From positions 1-34,027 of the forward strand of contig CAMBLO010000028.1 of the NCBI GenBank assembly GCA_945868505.1: DNA of 34,027 nt. The letters run 5' to 3'. Source of the DNA: an uncultured Clostridia bacterium. Lineage in GTDB: Bacteria; Bacillota; Clostridia; Lachnospirales; Anaerotignaceae. Below the pieces are notes generated by a model, which searched no databases, had not been told where the DNA came from, and saw only the letters and a program-made list of their open reading frames with translations. The translations under genes were made by a program, and so were the position numbers. Positions within the stretch are counted from its first letter, which is position 1. The number at the start of each line of letters is the position of its first letter. Positions 6,602-15,418 of the stretch are shown piece after piece.

Positions 6602-7042
6602 TTATTCCTTCCCTTCTTTTTCAATGCTGAAAATCTTCCATTTGCCATAGGAATCGGGCTCTGCCACCATACGGAAGGAGAAAATCTCCCCATCCTTCTG
6701 ATTTCCTGTGACAGAAACCGTGCGGATGCCATTTCTGCTTTCATCGGCAAAGCAATGATATTCCTTCAAATCCTTCAAAAAGCCTTCCATTTCCTCATAA
6801 TCCACCGCTTCTGCAACCCTACTGGAAAAATAGCCCATGGCTTCTTCCTTTTTTCCGCTTTCCACCGCCTGCAAAAAGGAACGGAGAGTTCCTCTGGGGT
6901 TGGGCAGGGAAACGTAGGCAGGCTTGCGGTTATTGAAAACGGCATCCTCCAGAGAAAACGTCCCCTTGGGCAGGTGCAGCTTTTTCTCGCCCCGTTTCAG
7001 TTGTCTGTTAGTTTCATTCCATGGCAGAAAAAATCCTGTCAT
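6602..7042 (-). CDS. Hypothetical protein in the mnmG-rsmG operon, NTF2/DUF4878-like
   Basis: A 146-residue cytosolic-looking protein with no signal peptide. After a basic N-terminus (about 35 residues), residues 45-146 read as an alpha+beta domain: GTLRSFLQAVESGKKEEAMGYF, typical of the first helices of NTF2-like/DUF4878 domains, then beta strands ending SYGKWKIFSIEKE. The family call is tentative. It sits 23 nt after mnmG and 4 nt before rsmG, where most Firmicutes have those two genes adjacent, so it is an insertion into a conserved operon. The ribosome binding site is weak (GGATGTGA), suggesting translational coupling to mnmG. Confidence 0.65.
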   Translation of the reverse strand: MTGFFLPWNETNRQLKRGEKKLHLPKGTFSLEDAVFNNRKPAYVSLPNPRGTLRSFLQAVESGKKEEAMGYFSSRVAEAVDYEEMEGFLKDLKEYHCFADESRNGIRTVSVTGNQKDGEIFSFRMVAEPDSYGKWKIFSIEKEGKE

Positions 7043-7065
7043 AGCATCACATCCAATTCTTTTGT

Positions 7066-8946
7066 TTATTTGTTCCGCTTCATCTGTTCCATATAGATGA
7101 GCAATACGGAGATATCCGCAGGGGATACCCCTGTGATTCTGGAGGCCTGCCCCAAGTTCTGGGGGCGCACCAGATTCAGCTTCTGTCTCGCTTCCAAGCG
7201 GAGCCCCTGAATAGTCTCATAGTCCAAATCCATAGGCAGCAGACGGTCTTCCAGTTTTTTGAACTGTTCCACCTGCTTCAATTGCTGGTCGATATAGCCC
7301 GCATATTTAATCTGGATATTCACCTGCTCCCGCACATCCGCAGGCAGCTCGGGACGTTCCGGGTCGATTTCCGCCAGAGCATCGTATGTCAACTGGGGGC
7401 GTTTGATCAGGTCGGAAAGGCGGGCACCATTTTTGATGGGAGCTGTGTTATATTTCTCCAGCAAAGCCAAAACAGGCTCACTGGGGCCCATTGTCACGCC
7501 CTGTACCCGTTCAATTTCGTCTTTCACTAAACGCTCCTTTTCCCGCAGGACTTCATATCTTTCCTCAGAAATCAAACCGATTTCATGACCGATGGGGGTC
7601 AATCTCTGGTCGGCATTATCCTGCCGCAGCAATAGACGAAATTCCGCACGGCTGGTCATCATTCTGTAAGGCTCTCTGGTGCCTTTATTCACGATATCAT
7701 CAATCAGCACGCCGATATAGCCATCGGAACGCTGCAAAATCAGGGGTTCCTTCCCCTGAATATACTGCACCGCATTGATGCCGCCGATGAGCCCCTGGGC
7801 CGCCGCTTCTTCATAGCCGGAGGAACCGTTGAACTGCCCCGCGCTGAACAGACCGGGGAAATCCTTAAATTCCAAGGACAGCTTCAACTGGGTAGCATCG
7901 ATACAATCATATTCGATGGCATAGGCAAAACGGGTAATCTCGCACTTTTCCAAGCCGGGGATGGTGCGATACATGGCAATCTGCACATCCTCCGGCAGAG
8001 AAGAACTCATGCCCTGAATATACATTTCCTCGGTGTTTTCCCCTTCGGGCTCTACGAAAAGCTGATGCCGTTCCTTATCGGCAAAGCGGACGATTTTGTC
8101 CTCAATGGAGGGGCAATAGCGGGGGCCTGTCCCTTCAATGACGCCGCCGAACATAGGAGAACGGTGAAGGTTATCCCGAATGACCTGATGGGTCTTTTCA
8201 TTGGTATAGGTAAGCCAGCAAAGGGCTTGGGGCTTTGCGATGTCCTCAGGTTTATTTTCAAAGGAGAAAGGCACGATATCCTCGTCCCCGTACTGGGGCT
8301 GCATTTTACTCAAATCCAGAGAGTTTTTGTTCATTCTGGCGGGAGTGCCTGTCTTGAAACGGAACAGGTCGATGCCCATTTCCTTCAGCCTTGCAGACAA
8401 TTTTGTTGCAGGCATCAGGTTGTTGGGGCCGCTTTCGGTGATATGTTCCCCTGTCAGGCAGCGGGCTTTCATATAAGTACCCATACACAGCACCACTGCC
8501 TTACAGTTGTAAACCGCACCGGAGGCCGTCACAACGCCGCTGACCTTCCCCTCCTCCATAAGGATATCCACGATTTCCGCCTGTTTGATTTTCAAGTTAG
8601 GTGTATTTTCCAGACGATGCTTCATTTCTGTCTGATAGGCGATTTTATCCGCCTGTGCCCGCAGGGAATAAACCGCAGGGCCTTTGCCCGTATTCAGCAT
8701 TTTTGTCTGGATATAGGTTTTGTCGATGACCTTGCCCATTTCACCGCCCAAAGCGTCGATTTCCCGCACCAGATGCCCCTTGGAGCTGCCCCCGATGGAG
8801 GGGTTGCAGGGCATCATGGCGATACTGTCCAGAGAAATGGCAAACATCACCGTATTCATGCCAAGACGGGCCGCCGCAAGGGCCGCTTCACAGCCGGCAT
8901 GACCGCCGCCGATGATGGCAACGTCAATGGTTTCTGCATGATACAT
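7066..8946 (-). CDS. mnmG: tRNA uridine-5-carboxymethylaminomethyl modification enzyme MnmG (GidA)
   Basis: A 626-residue FAD-dependent protein that, with MnmE, installs the cmnm5 group on wobble U34 of several tRNAs. The N-terminal Rossmann motif [19 protein letters not shown] binds FAD; the conserved [21 protein letters not shown] stretch, [15 protein letters not shown] and the C-terminal [29 protein letters not shown] are family signatures. ATG 8946 (MYHAET) was chosen because AGGA lies about 8 nt upstream; an ATG five codons earlier has no such site. Family length is about 625-630. It heads the operon with the unknown gene and rsmG. Confidence 0.97.
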   Translation of the reverse strand: MYHAETIDVAIIGGGHAGCEAALAAARLGMNTVMFAISLDSIAMMPCNPSIGGSSKGHLVREIDALGGEMGKVIDKTYIQTKMLNTGKGPAVYSLRAQADKIAYQTEMKHRLENTPNLKIKQAEIVDILMEEGKVSGVVTASGAVYNCKAVVLCMGTYMKARCLTGEHITESGPNNLMPATKLSARLKEMGIDLFRFKTGTPARMNKNSLDLSKMQPQYGDEDIVPFSFENKPEDIAKPQALCWLTYTNEKTHQVIRDNLHRSPMFGGVIEGTGPRYCPSIEDKIVRFADKERHQLFVEPEGENTEEMYIQGMSSSLPEDVQIAMYRTIPGLEKCEITRFAYAIEYDCIDATQLKLSLEFKDFPGLFSAGQFNGSSGYEEAAAQGLIGGINAVQYIQGKEPLILQRSDGYIGVLIDDIVNKGTREPYRMMTSRAEFRLLLRQDNADQRLTPIGHEIGLISEERYEVLREKERLVKDEIERVQGVTMGPSEPVLALLEKYNTAPIKNGARLSDLIKRPQLTYDALAEIDPERPELPADVREQVNIQIKYAGYIDQQLKQVEQFKKLEDRLLPMDLDYETIQGLRLEARQKLNLVRPQNLGQASRITGVSPADISVLLIYMEQMKRNK

Positions 8947-9042
8947 ATTCAAATTCCTCATTTCTATAAAGGATTATCATTGAAAATTACTCTAATACTT
9001 TATTTTACACGAAAAAAAGGGAAAACACAATGTTTTCCCTAA

Positions 9043-9185
9043 GACCTTGGGGGTTTTACCACCAATTCCCCCTTAACCCGATTTGAAAATCAAATTTCTA
9101 AGAAATTTGATTTTCGTATAAAATTTAGGTCAAGCCTTTTTAAAGGCTTGCGGAGTGTGAGGCAGAGCCTCACGGTCTTCCCTCA
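9043..9185. repeat. Mosaic hairpin repeat, copy B
   Basis: Between mnmG and the MATE gene. Hairpins: GAAAATCAAATTT / AAATTTGATTTTC (about 9085-9116), AAGCCTTT / AAAGGCTT (about 9133-9149) flanked by GGTC and GCGG linkers, and GTGAGGC-AGA-GCCTCAC (9157-9173). The 27 nt at 9147-9173 are the exact reverse complement of copy E 18471-18497. The last hairpin covers the MATE stop codon and the repeat linker supplies the transporter's final residues. Confidence 0.8.
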
Positions 9186-10534
9186 AGGTCTTTCAAAGCG
9201 CTTTTAAATTGCCATGCAAAAAGAAGGACTGTTGTTGTCACAGCAATGAAATCCGCCACCGGCTCTGCCAAAAATACCGCCATATCCTTTCTCTCGAAGA
9301 AATGGGGCAAAATATAAATCAAGGGAATCAGCAGGATAATTTTCCGATAAATCGCCAAAAACAGGGATGTTTTCGCATTCCCGATGGCAATAAAGGTCTG
9401 CTGACAGGCAAGCTGAATCCCCATCAGAACACTGGTCGCCATAAAAATCCGCAGCGCCCAAACCGTATAATCCAAAAAGGCAGCATCCCCTGCGAAAAGC
9501 ATAGAAACCTGTCTGGGAAACAGCATGATGATGAGCCACAGCCCCCCGGCATAGACCACACAGCTTTTCAGCAGCAGCCCAAAGGATTCCCGCACTCGTT
9601 CCGGCTTTCTGGCACCGAAATTATAGCCTGTAATGGGCTGTGCCCCCTGAGCAAGACCAGACAGGGGCAACATGGTAAACTGCATCATGCTGGTCAAAAT
9701 GGTCATAGCCCCTACCGCCGTATCCCCACCATATTTCAGCAGAGAGGAATTGAAGCAGATATTCAAAATGCTTTCTGTGGACTGCATCACAAAGGGGCTC
9801 AGACCCAGCAGCACACAGGGCAGGATGGTTTTTGCCCGCAGACCCAAGTATTTCTTTTGCAGCCGCAGAATGGTCTGTTTTCCTGTCAGAAAACGCAGAA
9901 CCCACGCCGCAGAAAGGGCCTGAGAAAGGACTGTTGCCAACGCCGCCCCCTTGACACCCATGCCAAAGAAGAAGATAAAAATGGGGTCAAGGATGATATT
10001 GGTGACCGCGCCAATCAAAACGGTCTTCATGCTGACTTTCGCAAACCCCTGAGCAGTAATAAAGGCATTCAGCCCCAAGGTAAGCTGTACGAATACCGTA
10101 CCAAAGGTGTAGATGCGCATATAGTCCATGGCAAAGGGAATGGTATTTTCACTGGCGCCAAAGGTCATCAGAAAAGGCTCCGCAAACAGCAAAAATAGCA
10201 CCGTCAGAGTCAGGGAGACCAACAAAAGCAGGGTAGTACAGTTTCCCAAAATCCGCTGGGCTTCTTCCTTGTCATTCCGCCCCAGCATGATAGATGCCCT
10301 TGGTGCGCCGCCCATACCCGCCAAAGCCGCAAAGGCAGAAATCAGCAAAATCAGGGGCATACAAACCCCCAAGCCTGTCAGGGAAAGCTTCCCTGTTTCG
10401 GGAATGTGCCCGATATAGATACGGTCTACCACATTATATAATACATTCACCACCTGTGCCGTAATGGCAGGGACTGCCATTTTCCACAGCAGTCCCTTCA
10501 CAGGCGCAATGCCCAGTTCATTTTCTCGTTCCAA
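9170..10534 (-). CDS. MATE-family multidrug/metabolite efflux transporter
   Basis: A 454-residue polytopic membrane protein with about 12 hydrophobic segments and the MATE pattern: VNVLYNVVDRIYIGHI in the first half and GAQPITGYNFGARKPERV at the start of the second half. MATE proteins export cations, drugs or metabolites using Na+ or H+ gradients; the substrate is not predictable. The start is TTG at 10534, preceded by AAGGTGA 7 nt upstream. It starts 12 nt after mnmE, so it is probably co-transcribed. The last codons (KDLEGRP-stop) are encoded by the linker of a mosaic repeat, suggesting that the repeat replaced the original 3' end. Confidence 0.92.
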   Translation of the reverse strand: MERENELGIAPVKGLLWKMAVPAITAQVVNVLYNVVDRIYIGHIPETGKLSLTGLGVCMPLILLISAFAALAGMGGAPRASIMLGRNDKEEAQRILGNCTTLLLLVSLTLTVLFLLFAEPFLMTFGASENTIPFAMDYMRIYTFGTVFVQLTLGLNAFITAQGFAKVSMKTVLIGAVTNIILDPIFIFFFGMGVKGAALATVLSQALSAAWVLRFLTGKQTILRLQKKYLGLRAKTILPCVLLGLSPFVMQSTESILNICFNSSLLKYGGDTAVGAMTILTSMMQFTMLPLSGLAQGAQPITGYNFGARKPERVRESFGLLLKSCVVYAGGLWLIIMLFPRQVSMLFAGDAAFLDYTVWALRIFMATSVLMGIQLACQQTFIAIGNAKTSLFLAIYRKIILLIPLIYILPHFFERKDMAVFLAEPVADFIAVTTTVLLFAWQFKSALKDLEGRP

Positions 10535-10546
10535 TTTTCTTTCACC

Positions 10547-11938
10547 TTATTTCCCAAGACAGAACTTCGTAAAGATTCTGTCTATGATTTCTTCATCACT
10601 GGTATCCCCGGTGATTTCACCCAAGGCACGGTTGGCATCCTGCAAGTCCATGGAAATGAAATCCTCGGGCATCCGCATGGTGATGGTTTCCAAGCAATGC
10701 TCTATGGCTTCTTTTGCACGGTAGAGAGCATCCTTGTGGCGGGTATTCCCCAGCAAGGCATCTTCCGCCGTTGCCGTATGTCCGTCCAAGAACATATTTT
10801 TCAGGGCATCAATGAGCCTGTCAAAGCCCTGATTCTGTTTCACAGAAATGAATAAAATCTGTTCCTTCGGCACAAAGCTTTCCAATTCTTCCAAAGACAG
10901 CTTCTGCTCCAAATCTACCTTATTCAGCAGAACGATGGTCTTTTTCTCTTTGATAAAGGATAGGATTTCCTTGTCCTCCTCTTCCAAAGGACGGGAACCA
11001 TCCAGCATCATAATCACCAAATCGGCATTTTCCGCATAAGCCTTGGATTTTTCCACGCCCATGCGCTCTACCACATCACCTGTTTCCCGAATCCCCGCCG
11101 TATCTACGATTTTGATGGGGATACCGTCGATATTCAAATATTCTTCTACGGTGTCACGGGTGGTGCCGGGGATATCGGTCACAATAGCCCTGTCCTCCTC
11201 CAACAGCCAGTTCAGCAAGGAGGATTTGCCCACATTGGGCTTACCGACAATAACCGTTTGCAGGCCATCCCGAATGATTTTCCCGCGGTCGGCACCTTCC
11301 AACAGCTTTTCCATCTGGGCCAACAGCTTTGTTGCACCCTTTCCCATATTGCCGTAGGTTTCATCCTCAATATCATAGTCGGGATAATCGATAACAGCTT
11401 CGATGGAAGCGATCATATCCAGAATTTCTTCCCGCATCTCTCTGACTGCTGTTTTCAGGCGGCCTTCCAGCTGATTCACCGCCGCCTGACGGGATAATTC
11501 CGTTTTGGAATGGATCAGATCGATGACGGCTTCTGCTTGGGTCAGGTCGATACGCCCGTTTAAGAACCCACGCTTGGTAAATTCCCCGGGCTCTGCCACA
11601 CGGGCACCGGTTTTCAGCACAGCCTCCAATACCCTTCTTGTCACCAGAGAACCGCCGTGGCAGTTGATTTCTACAATATCCTCTTTGGTATAGGTATGGG
11701 GTGCTTTCATGACAGAAACCAATACCTCGTCAATGATTTCGCCGCCCTTGCCGTCGGTGATCTTCCCATAGGACAAGGTATGAGTGGCTTTTTCCGATAA
11801 TCTTTTCTTGCCGATAAAGATATCATCCGCCATAGCGATACAGCCCGCACCGCTCATACGGACAATGCCGATGCCGCCAACGCCCATGGGCGTGGAGATG
11901 GCCGCAATCACGTCGTCTAACATATATTCTCTTTTCAT
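10547..11938 (-). CDS. mnmE: tRNA modification GTPase MnmE (TrmE)
   Basis: A 463-residue protein: N-terminal formyl-THF-binding domain (about 1-120), helical domain, inserted G domain with GKPNVGKSS (P-loop), DTAGIRETGD (switch II/G3) and NKVD (G4), and the C-terminal FCLGK motif whose Cys is conserved in the family. It works with MnmG on wobble uridine of tRNAs read in split codon boxes. AGAGGT lies about 6 nt before ATG. Upstream is mosaic repeat C, then jag; the jag transcript seems to be terminated at 12211-12247, so mnmE probably has its own promoter within the repeat, although I could not identify one. Confidence 0.97.
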   Translation of the reverse strand: MKREYMLDDVIAAISTPMGVGGIGIVRMSGAGCIAMADDIFIGKKRLSEKATHTLSYGKITDGKGGEIIDEVLVSVMKAPHTYTKEDIVEINCHGGSLVTRRVLEAVLKTGARVAEPGEFTKRGFLNGRIDLTQAEAVIDLIHSKTELSRQAAVNQLEGRLKTAVREMREEILDMIASIEAVIDYPDYDIEDETYGNMGKGATKLLAQMEKLLEGADRGKIIRDGLQTVIVGKPNVGKSSLLNWLLEEDRAIVTDIPGTTRDTVEEYLNIDGIPIKIVDTAGIRETGDVVERMGVEKSKAYAENADLVIMMLDGSRPLEEEDKEILSFIKEKKTIVLLNKVDLEQKLSLEELESFVPKEQILFISVKQNQGFDRLIDALKNMFLDGHTATAEDALLGNTRHKDALYRAKEAIEHCLETITMRMPEDFISMDLQDANRALGEITGDTSDEEIIDRIFTKFCLGK

Positions 11939-11950
11939 AGTTTACCTCTT

Positions 11951-12207
11951 TTCTTGGGACTCCGTCCCAAACCCTGCCAGGGAAATGATTTCCCTGGACC
12001 CTCATTCGCAAAAACTAGCGTTTTTGCAGGGCTAATGGATTATTTTTCAGCGCCGCAGGCAAATAAAGTTTAGGTCAAGCCTTTTCAAAGGCTTGCGGGT
12101 GAATTGAGGGCAGAGCCCTCAAGGTCTTTATCGCCTTGTAAGCGGTTCTTTGGAGGGTTCGGGAACCTTTCACCAAGGGAAGAAAGGTTCCTGATATCCC
12201 CAAAGTC
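11951..12207. repeat. Mosaic hairpin repeat, copy C
   Basis: Fills the mnmE-jag gap. In plus-strand order: TTGGGA-CTCCG-TCCCAA, CCAGGGAAA / TTTCCCTGG, GCAAAAAC-TAGC-GTTTTTGC, the GCGCCGCAGGCAAATAAA linker, AAGCCTTTTCAAAGGCTT, GAGGGC-AGA-GCCCTC, and a long AGGAACCTTTC-type hairpin near 12148-12192. Read on the minus strand the order and linkers match copies E and F in the same orientation relative to transcription. Confidence 0.8.
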
Positions 12208-12210
12208 TTG

Positions 12211-12247
12211 AATAAAACGAAAACCCGATGTATACAACAACGGGTTT
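12211..12247 (-). terminator. Terminator downstream of jag
   Basis: On the minus strand AAACCCG (12241-12247) pairs with CGGGTTT (12221-12227) across a 13-nt loop and is followed by TTTCGTTTTATT. It lies 12 nt after the jag stop and should end the rpmH-rnpA-yidD-yidC-jag transcript. Confidence 0.7.
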
Positions 12248-12258
12248 CCAATGGTTTC

Positions 12259-12876
12259 TTATTTCAGAGTAATAACAACATTACGATAAGGTTCTTCCCC
12301 TTCGCTATATGTTGTCACGAAACGATCATTCTGCAGTGCGGAATGGATGATTCTTCTTTCATAGGGGTTCATGGGTTCCAGAACCACATTTTTCTTTGTG
12401 TGTTTTACCTTTTTCGCCAGGTTGAATGCCAAGCTTTCCAGAGTTTCTTTTCTTCTCTGGCGGTAATTTTCTGTATCCAGCATTACGCTGATGTAATAAG
12501 GGCTTTTCTTATTCACAACCAGATTTACCAGATACTGCAGAGCATCCAATGTCTGACCTCTTTTACCGATGAGAATACCCATATCATCCCCTGTCAGTTC
12601 TACAAACAGGTGCTTATCCTTCAATTCTGTTTTGATCTTCACGATCAGACCCATGGACAGGAACACTTCCTTCAGAAAGGTTTCTGCTTCTTTTTCGGGG
12701 TTGAAGTTTTTCTTCACCAGAACAACGGCATCCTTACCGCCGAACATACCCAAAAAGCCCTTGGAGCCTTCGTCGATCACTGTGATATCTACTTCTTCCC
12801 GTGTTGCGCCCAATTCAGCCAGGGCAGCCGCAATGGCTTCCTCCACGGTTTTTGCGCTTTTTCTGATTTCTTCCAT
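12259..12876 (-). CDS. jag: Jag/KhpB RNA-binding protein (Jag-N, KH, R3H domains)
   Basis: A 205-residue cytosolic RNA-binding protein. Residues 1-50 form the Jag_N domain (GSKGFLGMFGGKDA), about 75-150 a KH domain with the GILIGKRGQTLDALQYL loop, and about 150-205 an R3H domain (MNPYERRIIHSALQ). In pneumococcus and relatives KhpB/EloR pairs with KhpA to control cell elongation and division. Its start codon overlaps the yidC stop by one base (TAATG), so translation is coupled. No membrane segments. Confidence 0.95.
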   Translation of the reverse strand: MEEIRKSAKTVEEAIAAALAELGATREEVDITVIDEGSKGFLGMFGGKDAVVLVKKNFNPEKEAETFLKEVFLSMGLIVKIKTELKDKHLFVELTGDDMGILIGKRGQTLDALQYLVNLVVNKKSPYYISVMLDTENYRQRRKETLESLAFNLAKKVKHTKKNVVLEPMNPYERRIIHSALQNDRFVTTYSEGEEPYRNVVITLK

Positions 12877-13910
12877 TACTGTGCTGCCTCCTCCGCAAAT
12901 TTCTTTTTATAATGTTTCTGCAGGATCACCTGCTGGATGATACCGAAAATATTACTGATTGTCCAGTACAGACCCAGACCTGCGGGCATAGAGATGGAAA
13001 AGAAGCCCATCATAATAGGCATCATATACAGCATAGATTTAGACATAGCTGCTGCAGGGTTATTGGGATCGTTCTGCTGAGGGTTCATCATCATCATGAT
13101 TTTGGACTGCAGCCATGTGGTGATACCTGCAGCGATAGGGATGATGACGCCGGGGAAGGACAGACCTGCCTTACTTACCAGAGGGATAGTCAGGAAGGTT
13201 TCGATTTCATTCTTTGTTGCCAGCAGGGGTGTCAGGGCATCGCCTGCGGAACCCAGGTTTGTCATGATTGTCGCCCATTCTTCTGTTTTCAGCTGGCTGA
13301 TCAGCATAACGACGTCATTGACATTATTCATATCAAAACCATCTTTGATGATATCGACATTTTTATACATATCTACGAAGCTCTGCGCAAAGGGCTGGAA
13401 CACTTCCATACGCAGTGCTACGGGGATATTTACGATGGCATTGGCAATATCTGTATAATTCTGACCGATTACGTCAACGTAAACGTAAGCATTCTGGAAC
13501 AGATAGAACAATGCGTACAAAATAGGCAGCTGGATCAGCATAGGCAGGCAGCCGCCCAACATGCTGATTCCGTTTTTCTTCTGGAATTCCTGCATTTCGA
13601 ACGCCATGCGCTGCTGAGACATCTGATCTGTCTTGCCTTCATATTTTTTCCTGATCTTATTCAGTTCAGGCTGCAACATCTGCATTTTAAAAGAAGATTT
13701 CTGCTGCTTCACCATCAAAGGGAACAGGATTATTTTCACGATCAATGTAAAAATGATAATAGCCAGACCCAGGGAACCTGCGCTGGAGCTGCTGTGAAGC
13801 AGATCGAAGAGCATGTTGTAAACTTTCCCCATTAAGTCGGCCACAGGTCCGATAATCATACCGGGCTTTCTTACGGAAGGCAATGCTTCCAGTAAATAGG
13901 AATGTAACAT
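12876..13910 (-). CDS. yidC: Membrane protein insertase YidC/SpoIIIJ
   Basis: A 344-residue insertase of the YidC/Oxa1/Alb3 family that inserts membrane proteins alone or with SecYEG. Five hydrophobic segments are visible, with the conserved region SLGLAIIIFTLIVKIILFPL and its hydrophilic-groove Arg/Lys neighbourhood, then GGCLPMLIQLPILYALFYL, and a C-terminal PAGLGLYWTISNIFGIIQQ. No lipobox is present, unlike SpoIIIJ. It is longer than the B. subtilis protein because of an insert (about residues 150-215) between the second and third core helices. ATG 13910 follows AAGGAGG by 6 nt; an upstream TTG extension would overlap that site. Confidence 0.96.
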   Translation of the reverse strand: MLHSYLLEALPSVRKPGMIIGPVADLMGKVYNMLFDLLHSSSSAGSLGLAIIIFTLIVKIILFPLMVKQQKSSFKMQMLQPELNKIRKKYEGKTDQMSQQRMAFEMQEFQKKNGISMLGGCLPMLIQLPILYALFYLFQNAYVYVDVIGQNYTDIANAIVNIPVALRMEVFQPFAQSFVDMYKNVDIIKDGFDMNNVNDVVMLISQLKTEEWATIMTNLGSAGDALTPLLATKNEIETFLTIPLVSKAGLSFPGVIIPIAAGITTWLQSKIMMMMNPQQNDPNNPAAAMSKSMLYMMPIMMGFFSISMPAGLGLYWTISNIFGIIQQVILQKHYKKKFAEEAAQ

Positions 13911-13958
13911 TTTTTCCTCCTTCAACAAACAATACGAGATTTTCGCCCCGAAGGACAG

Positions 13959-14183
13959 TTATTTTTTCTTTTCCGGAACAGGATCATATCCTCCCTCGTG
14001 AAAGGGATGGCATTTCAAAAGTCTCCGCACGGCAAGATACGTGCCCTTTATCGCACCGTGTCTGGAAATGGCAATATACGCATATTGGGAGCAGGTCGGC
14101 GTAAACCGACAGCATGGTCTGAAATGGGGAGAGATCGCTGCCTGATAAAACCGGATCAATAACAGAAATAGTTTTTTAAACAT
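13959..14183 (-). CDS. yidD: Membrane protein insertion efficiency factor YidD
   Basis: A 74-residue YidD-family protein: [26 protein letters not shown] is the family core with its conserved Cys residues, followed by RHGAIKG and [15 protein letters not shown]. It is membrane-associated through an amphipathic N-terminal helix and assists YidC. The gene overlaps the end of rnpA by 8 nt and precedes yidC by 48 nt, the standard arrangement. Confidence 0.96.
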   Translation of the reverse strand: MFKKLFLLLIRFYQAAISPHFRPCCRFTPTCSQYAYIAISRHGAIKGTYLAVRRLLKCHPFHEGGYDPVPEKKK

Positions 14184-14586
14184 TCGGTTCTTCCACTTCT
14201 TTTCTGTTTTCTGCTTCTAATTTATCCTGACGGTCCTTTCTTTCAGACGCGCTCAGCAGAAGCTGTTGTTTTTTGAAAAGATGCCGCAAAGAACGGCACA
14301 CCTCGTGATGGGAAGCATCGGCACAGGAAACACGGGCGATGACCACCATGTCATACCCGGTTTTGATCTCCTCTTCCATGCTGCGATAGCTTTCCCGAAT
14401 CAGGCGTGTCACATGGGAACGGACAACGCTTTTGCCCACCTTTTTGCTGACAGAAATGCCCAGCTTGTTCCCCTGTGTTCCGTTTTTGACCAAATACAAT
14501 ACCAAATGGCGGTTAGCGATGGATCTGCCTCTATTATATACATAGCGGAATTGAAAATTTTTCTTCAAAGATTCTGTATGCTTCAT
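14176..14586 (-). CDS. rnpA: Ribonuclease P protein component
   Basis: A 136-residue basic protein, cofactor of the RNase P ribozyme that matures tRNA 5' ends. The family motif region [20 protein letters not shown] (about residues 48-67) and the N-terminal [11 protein letters not shown] segment are present. It has an acidic/lysine-rich C-terminal tail of about 25 residues beyond the folded core, longer than in B. subtilis (about 116-119 residues). ATG 14586 is supported by AAAGGAGGT 7 nt upstream; the longer upstream frame is not. It lies 96 nt after rpmH. Confidence 0.96.
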   Translation of the reverse strand: MKHTESLKKNFQFRYVYNRGRSIANRHLVLYLVKNGTQGNKLGISVSKKVGKSVVRSHVTRLIRESYRSMEEEIKTGYDMVVIARVSCADASHHEVCRSLRHLFKKQQLLLSASERKDRQDKLEAENRKEVEEPNV

Positions 14587-14682
14587 CGACTCAACCTCCT
14601 TTGCGGCCCACGTAAAAAAATCTTCCATGACGAACAAAAGGCCACACGAAAAAATCTGCGGCCTTAAATAAACACGAAAAGA

Positions 14683-14817
14683 TTATGCGGATAATACTTT
14701 TCTACCTTTTCTTCTTCTTGCAGCAAGCACTTTTCTGCCGTTTGCTGTTCTCATTCTTTTTCTGAAGCCGTGTTCTCTGCTTCTCTGTCTTTTCTTAGGC
14801 TGGAATGTCATTTTCAT
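14683..14817 (-). CDS. rpmH: 50S ribosomal protein L34
   Basis: A 44-residue, very basic protein read on the minus strand: begins [13 protein letters not shown], continues [14 protein letters not shown], and ends [11 protein letters not shown]. These are the L34 signatures at the standard length of 44. AAGGAGGT lies about 9-10 nt before the ATG. It begins the left-going operon at the origin, as in nearly all bacteria. Confidence 0.98.
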   Translation of the reverse strand: MKMTFQPKKRQRSREHGFRKRMRTANGRKVLAARRRKGRKVLSA

Positions 14818-14877
14818 GGTTGTTGCACCTCCTTCAATTTCCGGGTTCTGCTCACCCTTTTTATGAGCACTGCCCCT

Positions 14878-14906
14878 ATTATAGTAAAAAAAGCAAGGCT
14901 CGTCAA
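14878..14906 (-). promoter_or_regulatory. rpmH promoter
   Basis: Minus strand: TTGACG (14901-14906), exactly 17 bp, perfect TATAAT (14878-14883), about 60 bp before the rpmH start. This is strong, as expected for the ribosomal protein/RNase P operon. Confidence 0.92.
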
Positions 14907-14943
14907 GAAAAAATTTTTCCTGAAAGCCGCATATTCATTGGAT

Positions 14944-15377
14944 TTGTCCACATTTCCACAGGAAAATTCCGAAAATTTTTCTGCGAAAAAGGAACATTTA
15001 GATTTTTTGAGACTGGATTTACTATATCTTGTATACAATATCGTTTGACAATTTTTTTGGACAAGTTTTTCGTTGAACCTGTGGATAACTTTTGATATAC
15101 TAAGGACAAGAGTGCCCTTATGAAATTCCACAGGTTTCACAACACCTCATATTATGTTATCCACAATCTGTTGACAACTCTGTTGATAACTTTTCCAGAT
15201 TGTGAAAACAACTGTGAATCCTTTCCCCAAAGGAAACCCTTCAGGCCTGATAACGGCTATATTTGTACCTATGTGGAATTTGTGCAGAAGGGAAATGAAA
15301 GAACCTGTTCATAACTTGGAAATCGAAAGATGTCATATCCTGTTTTTCACAGGAATATCCCAATGCCCTGTGGATAA
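14944..15377. other. oriC, left DnaA-box cluster (rpmH-dnaA intergenic)
   Basis: Part of the 601-bp gap between rpmH and dnaA. Perfect DnaA boxes (TTATCCACA or its complement): 15080-15088 (minus), 15157-15165 (plus), 15369-15377 (minus). Near matches: 14944-14952 (TTGTCCACA), 15181-15189 (TGTTGATAA), 15306-15314 (TGTTCATAA). The DNA from 14880 to 15060 is very AT-rich. Together with the cluster beyond dnaA this gives a bipartite origin like that of B. subtilis. Apart from the two promoters no other gene or RNA was seen in the gap. Confidence 0.9.
15073..15101 (+). promoter_or_regulatory. dnaA promoter with embedded DnaA box
   Basis: TTGAAC (15073-15078), 17 bp, TATACT (15096-15101). The spacer contains a perfect DnaA box (15080-15088), so DnaA bound there would compete with RNA polymerase. 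This is consistent with the well-known autorepression of dnaA. The resulting leader to the dnaA start is about 310 nt and carries the other boxes. Confidence 0.75.
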
Positions 15378-15418
15378 CGGAATGTCCACAAACAGGAAAT
15401 AAAATAGGAGGGAAAGAA

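Noticed and set aside
8120..9042. Long plus-strand frames across mnmG and the MATE gene (for example 8065-9042 and 9209-10198)
   Set aside because: Shadows of strongly supported minus-strand genes; no starts with ribosome binding sites, and sequences rich in His/Gln/Pro typical of antisense translation.
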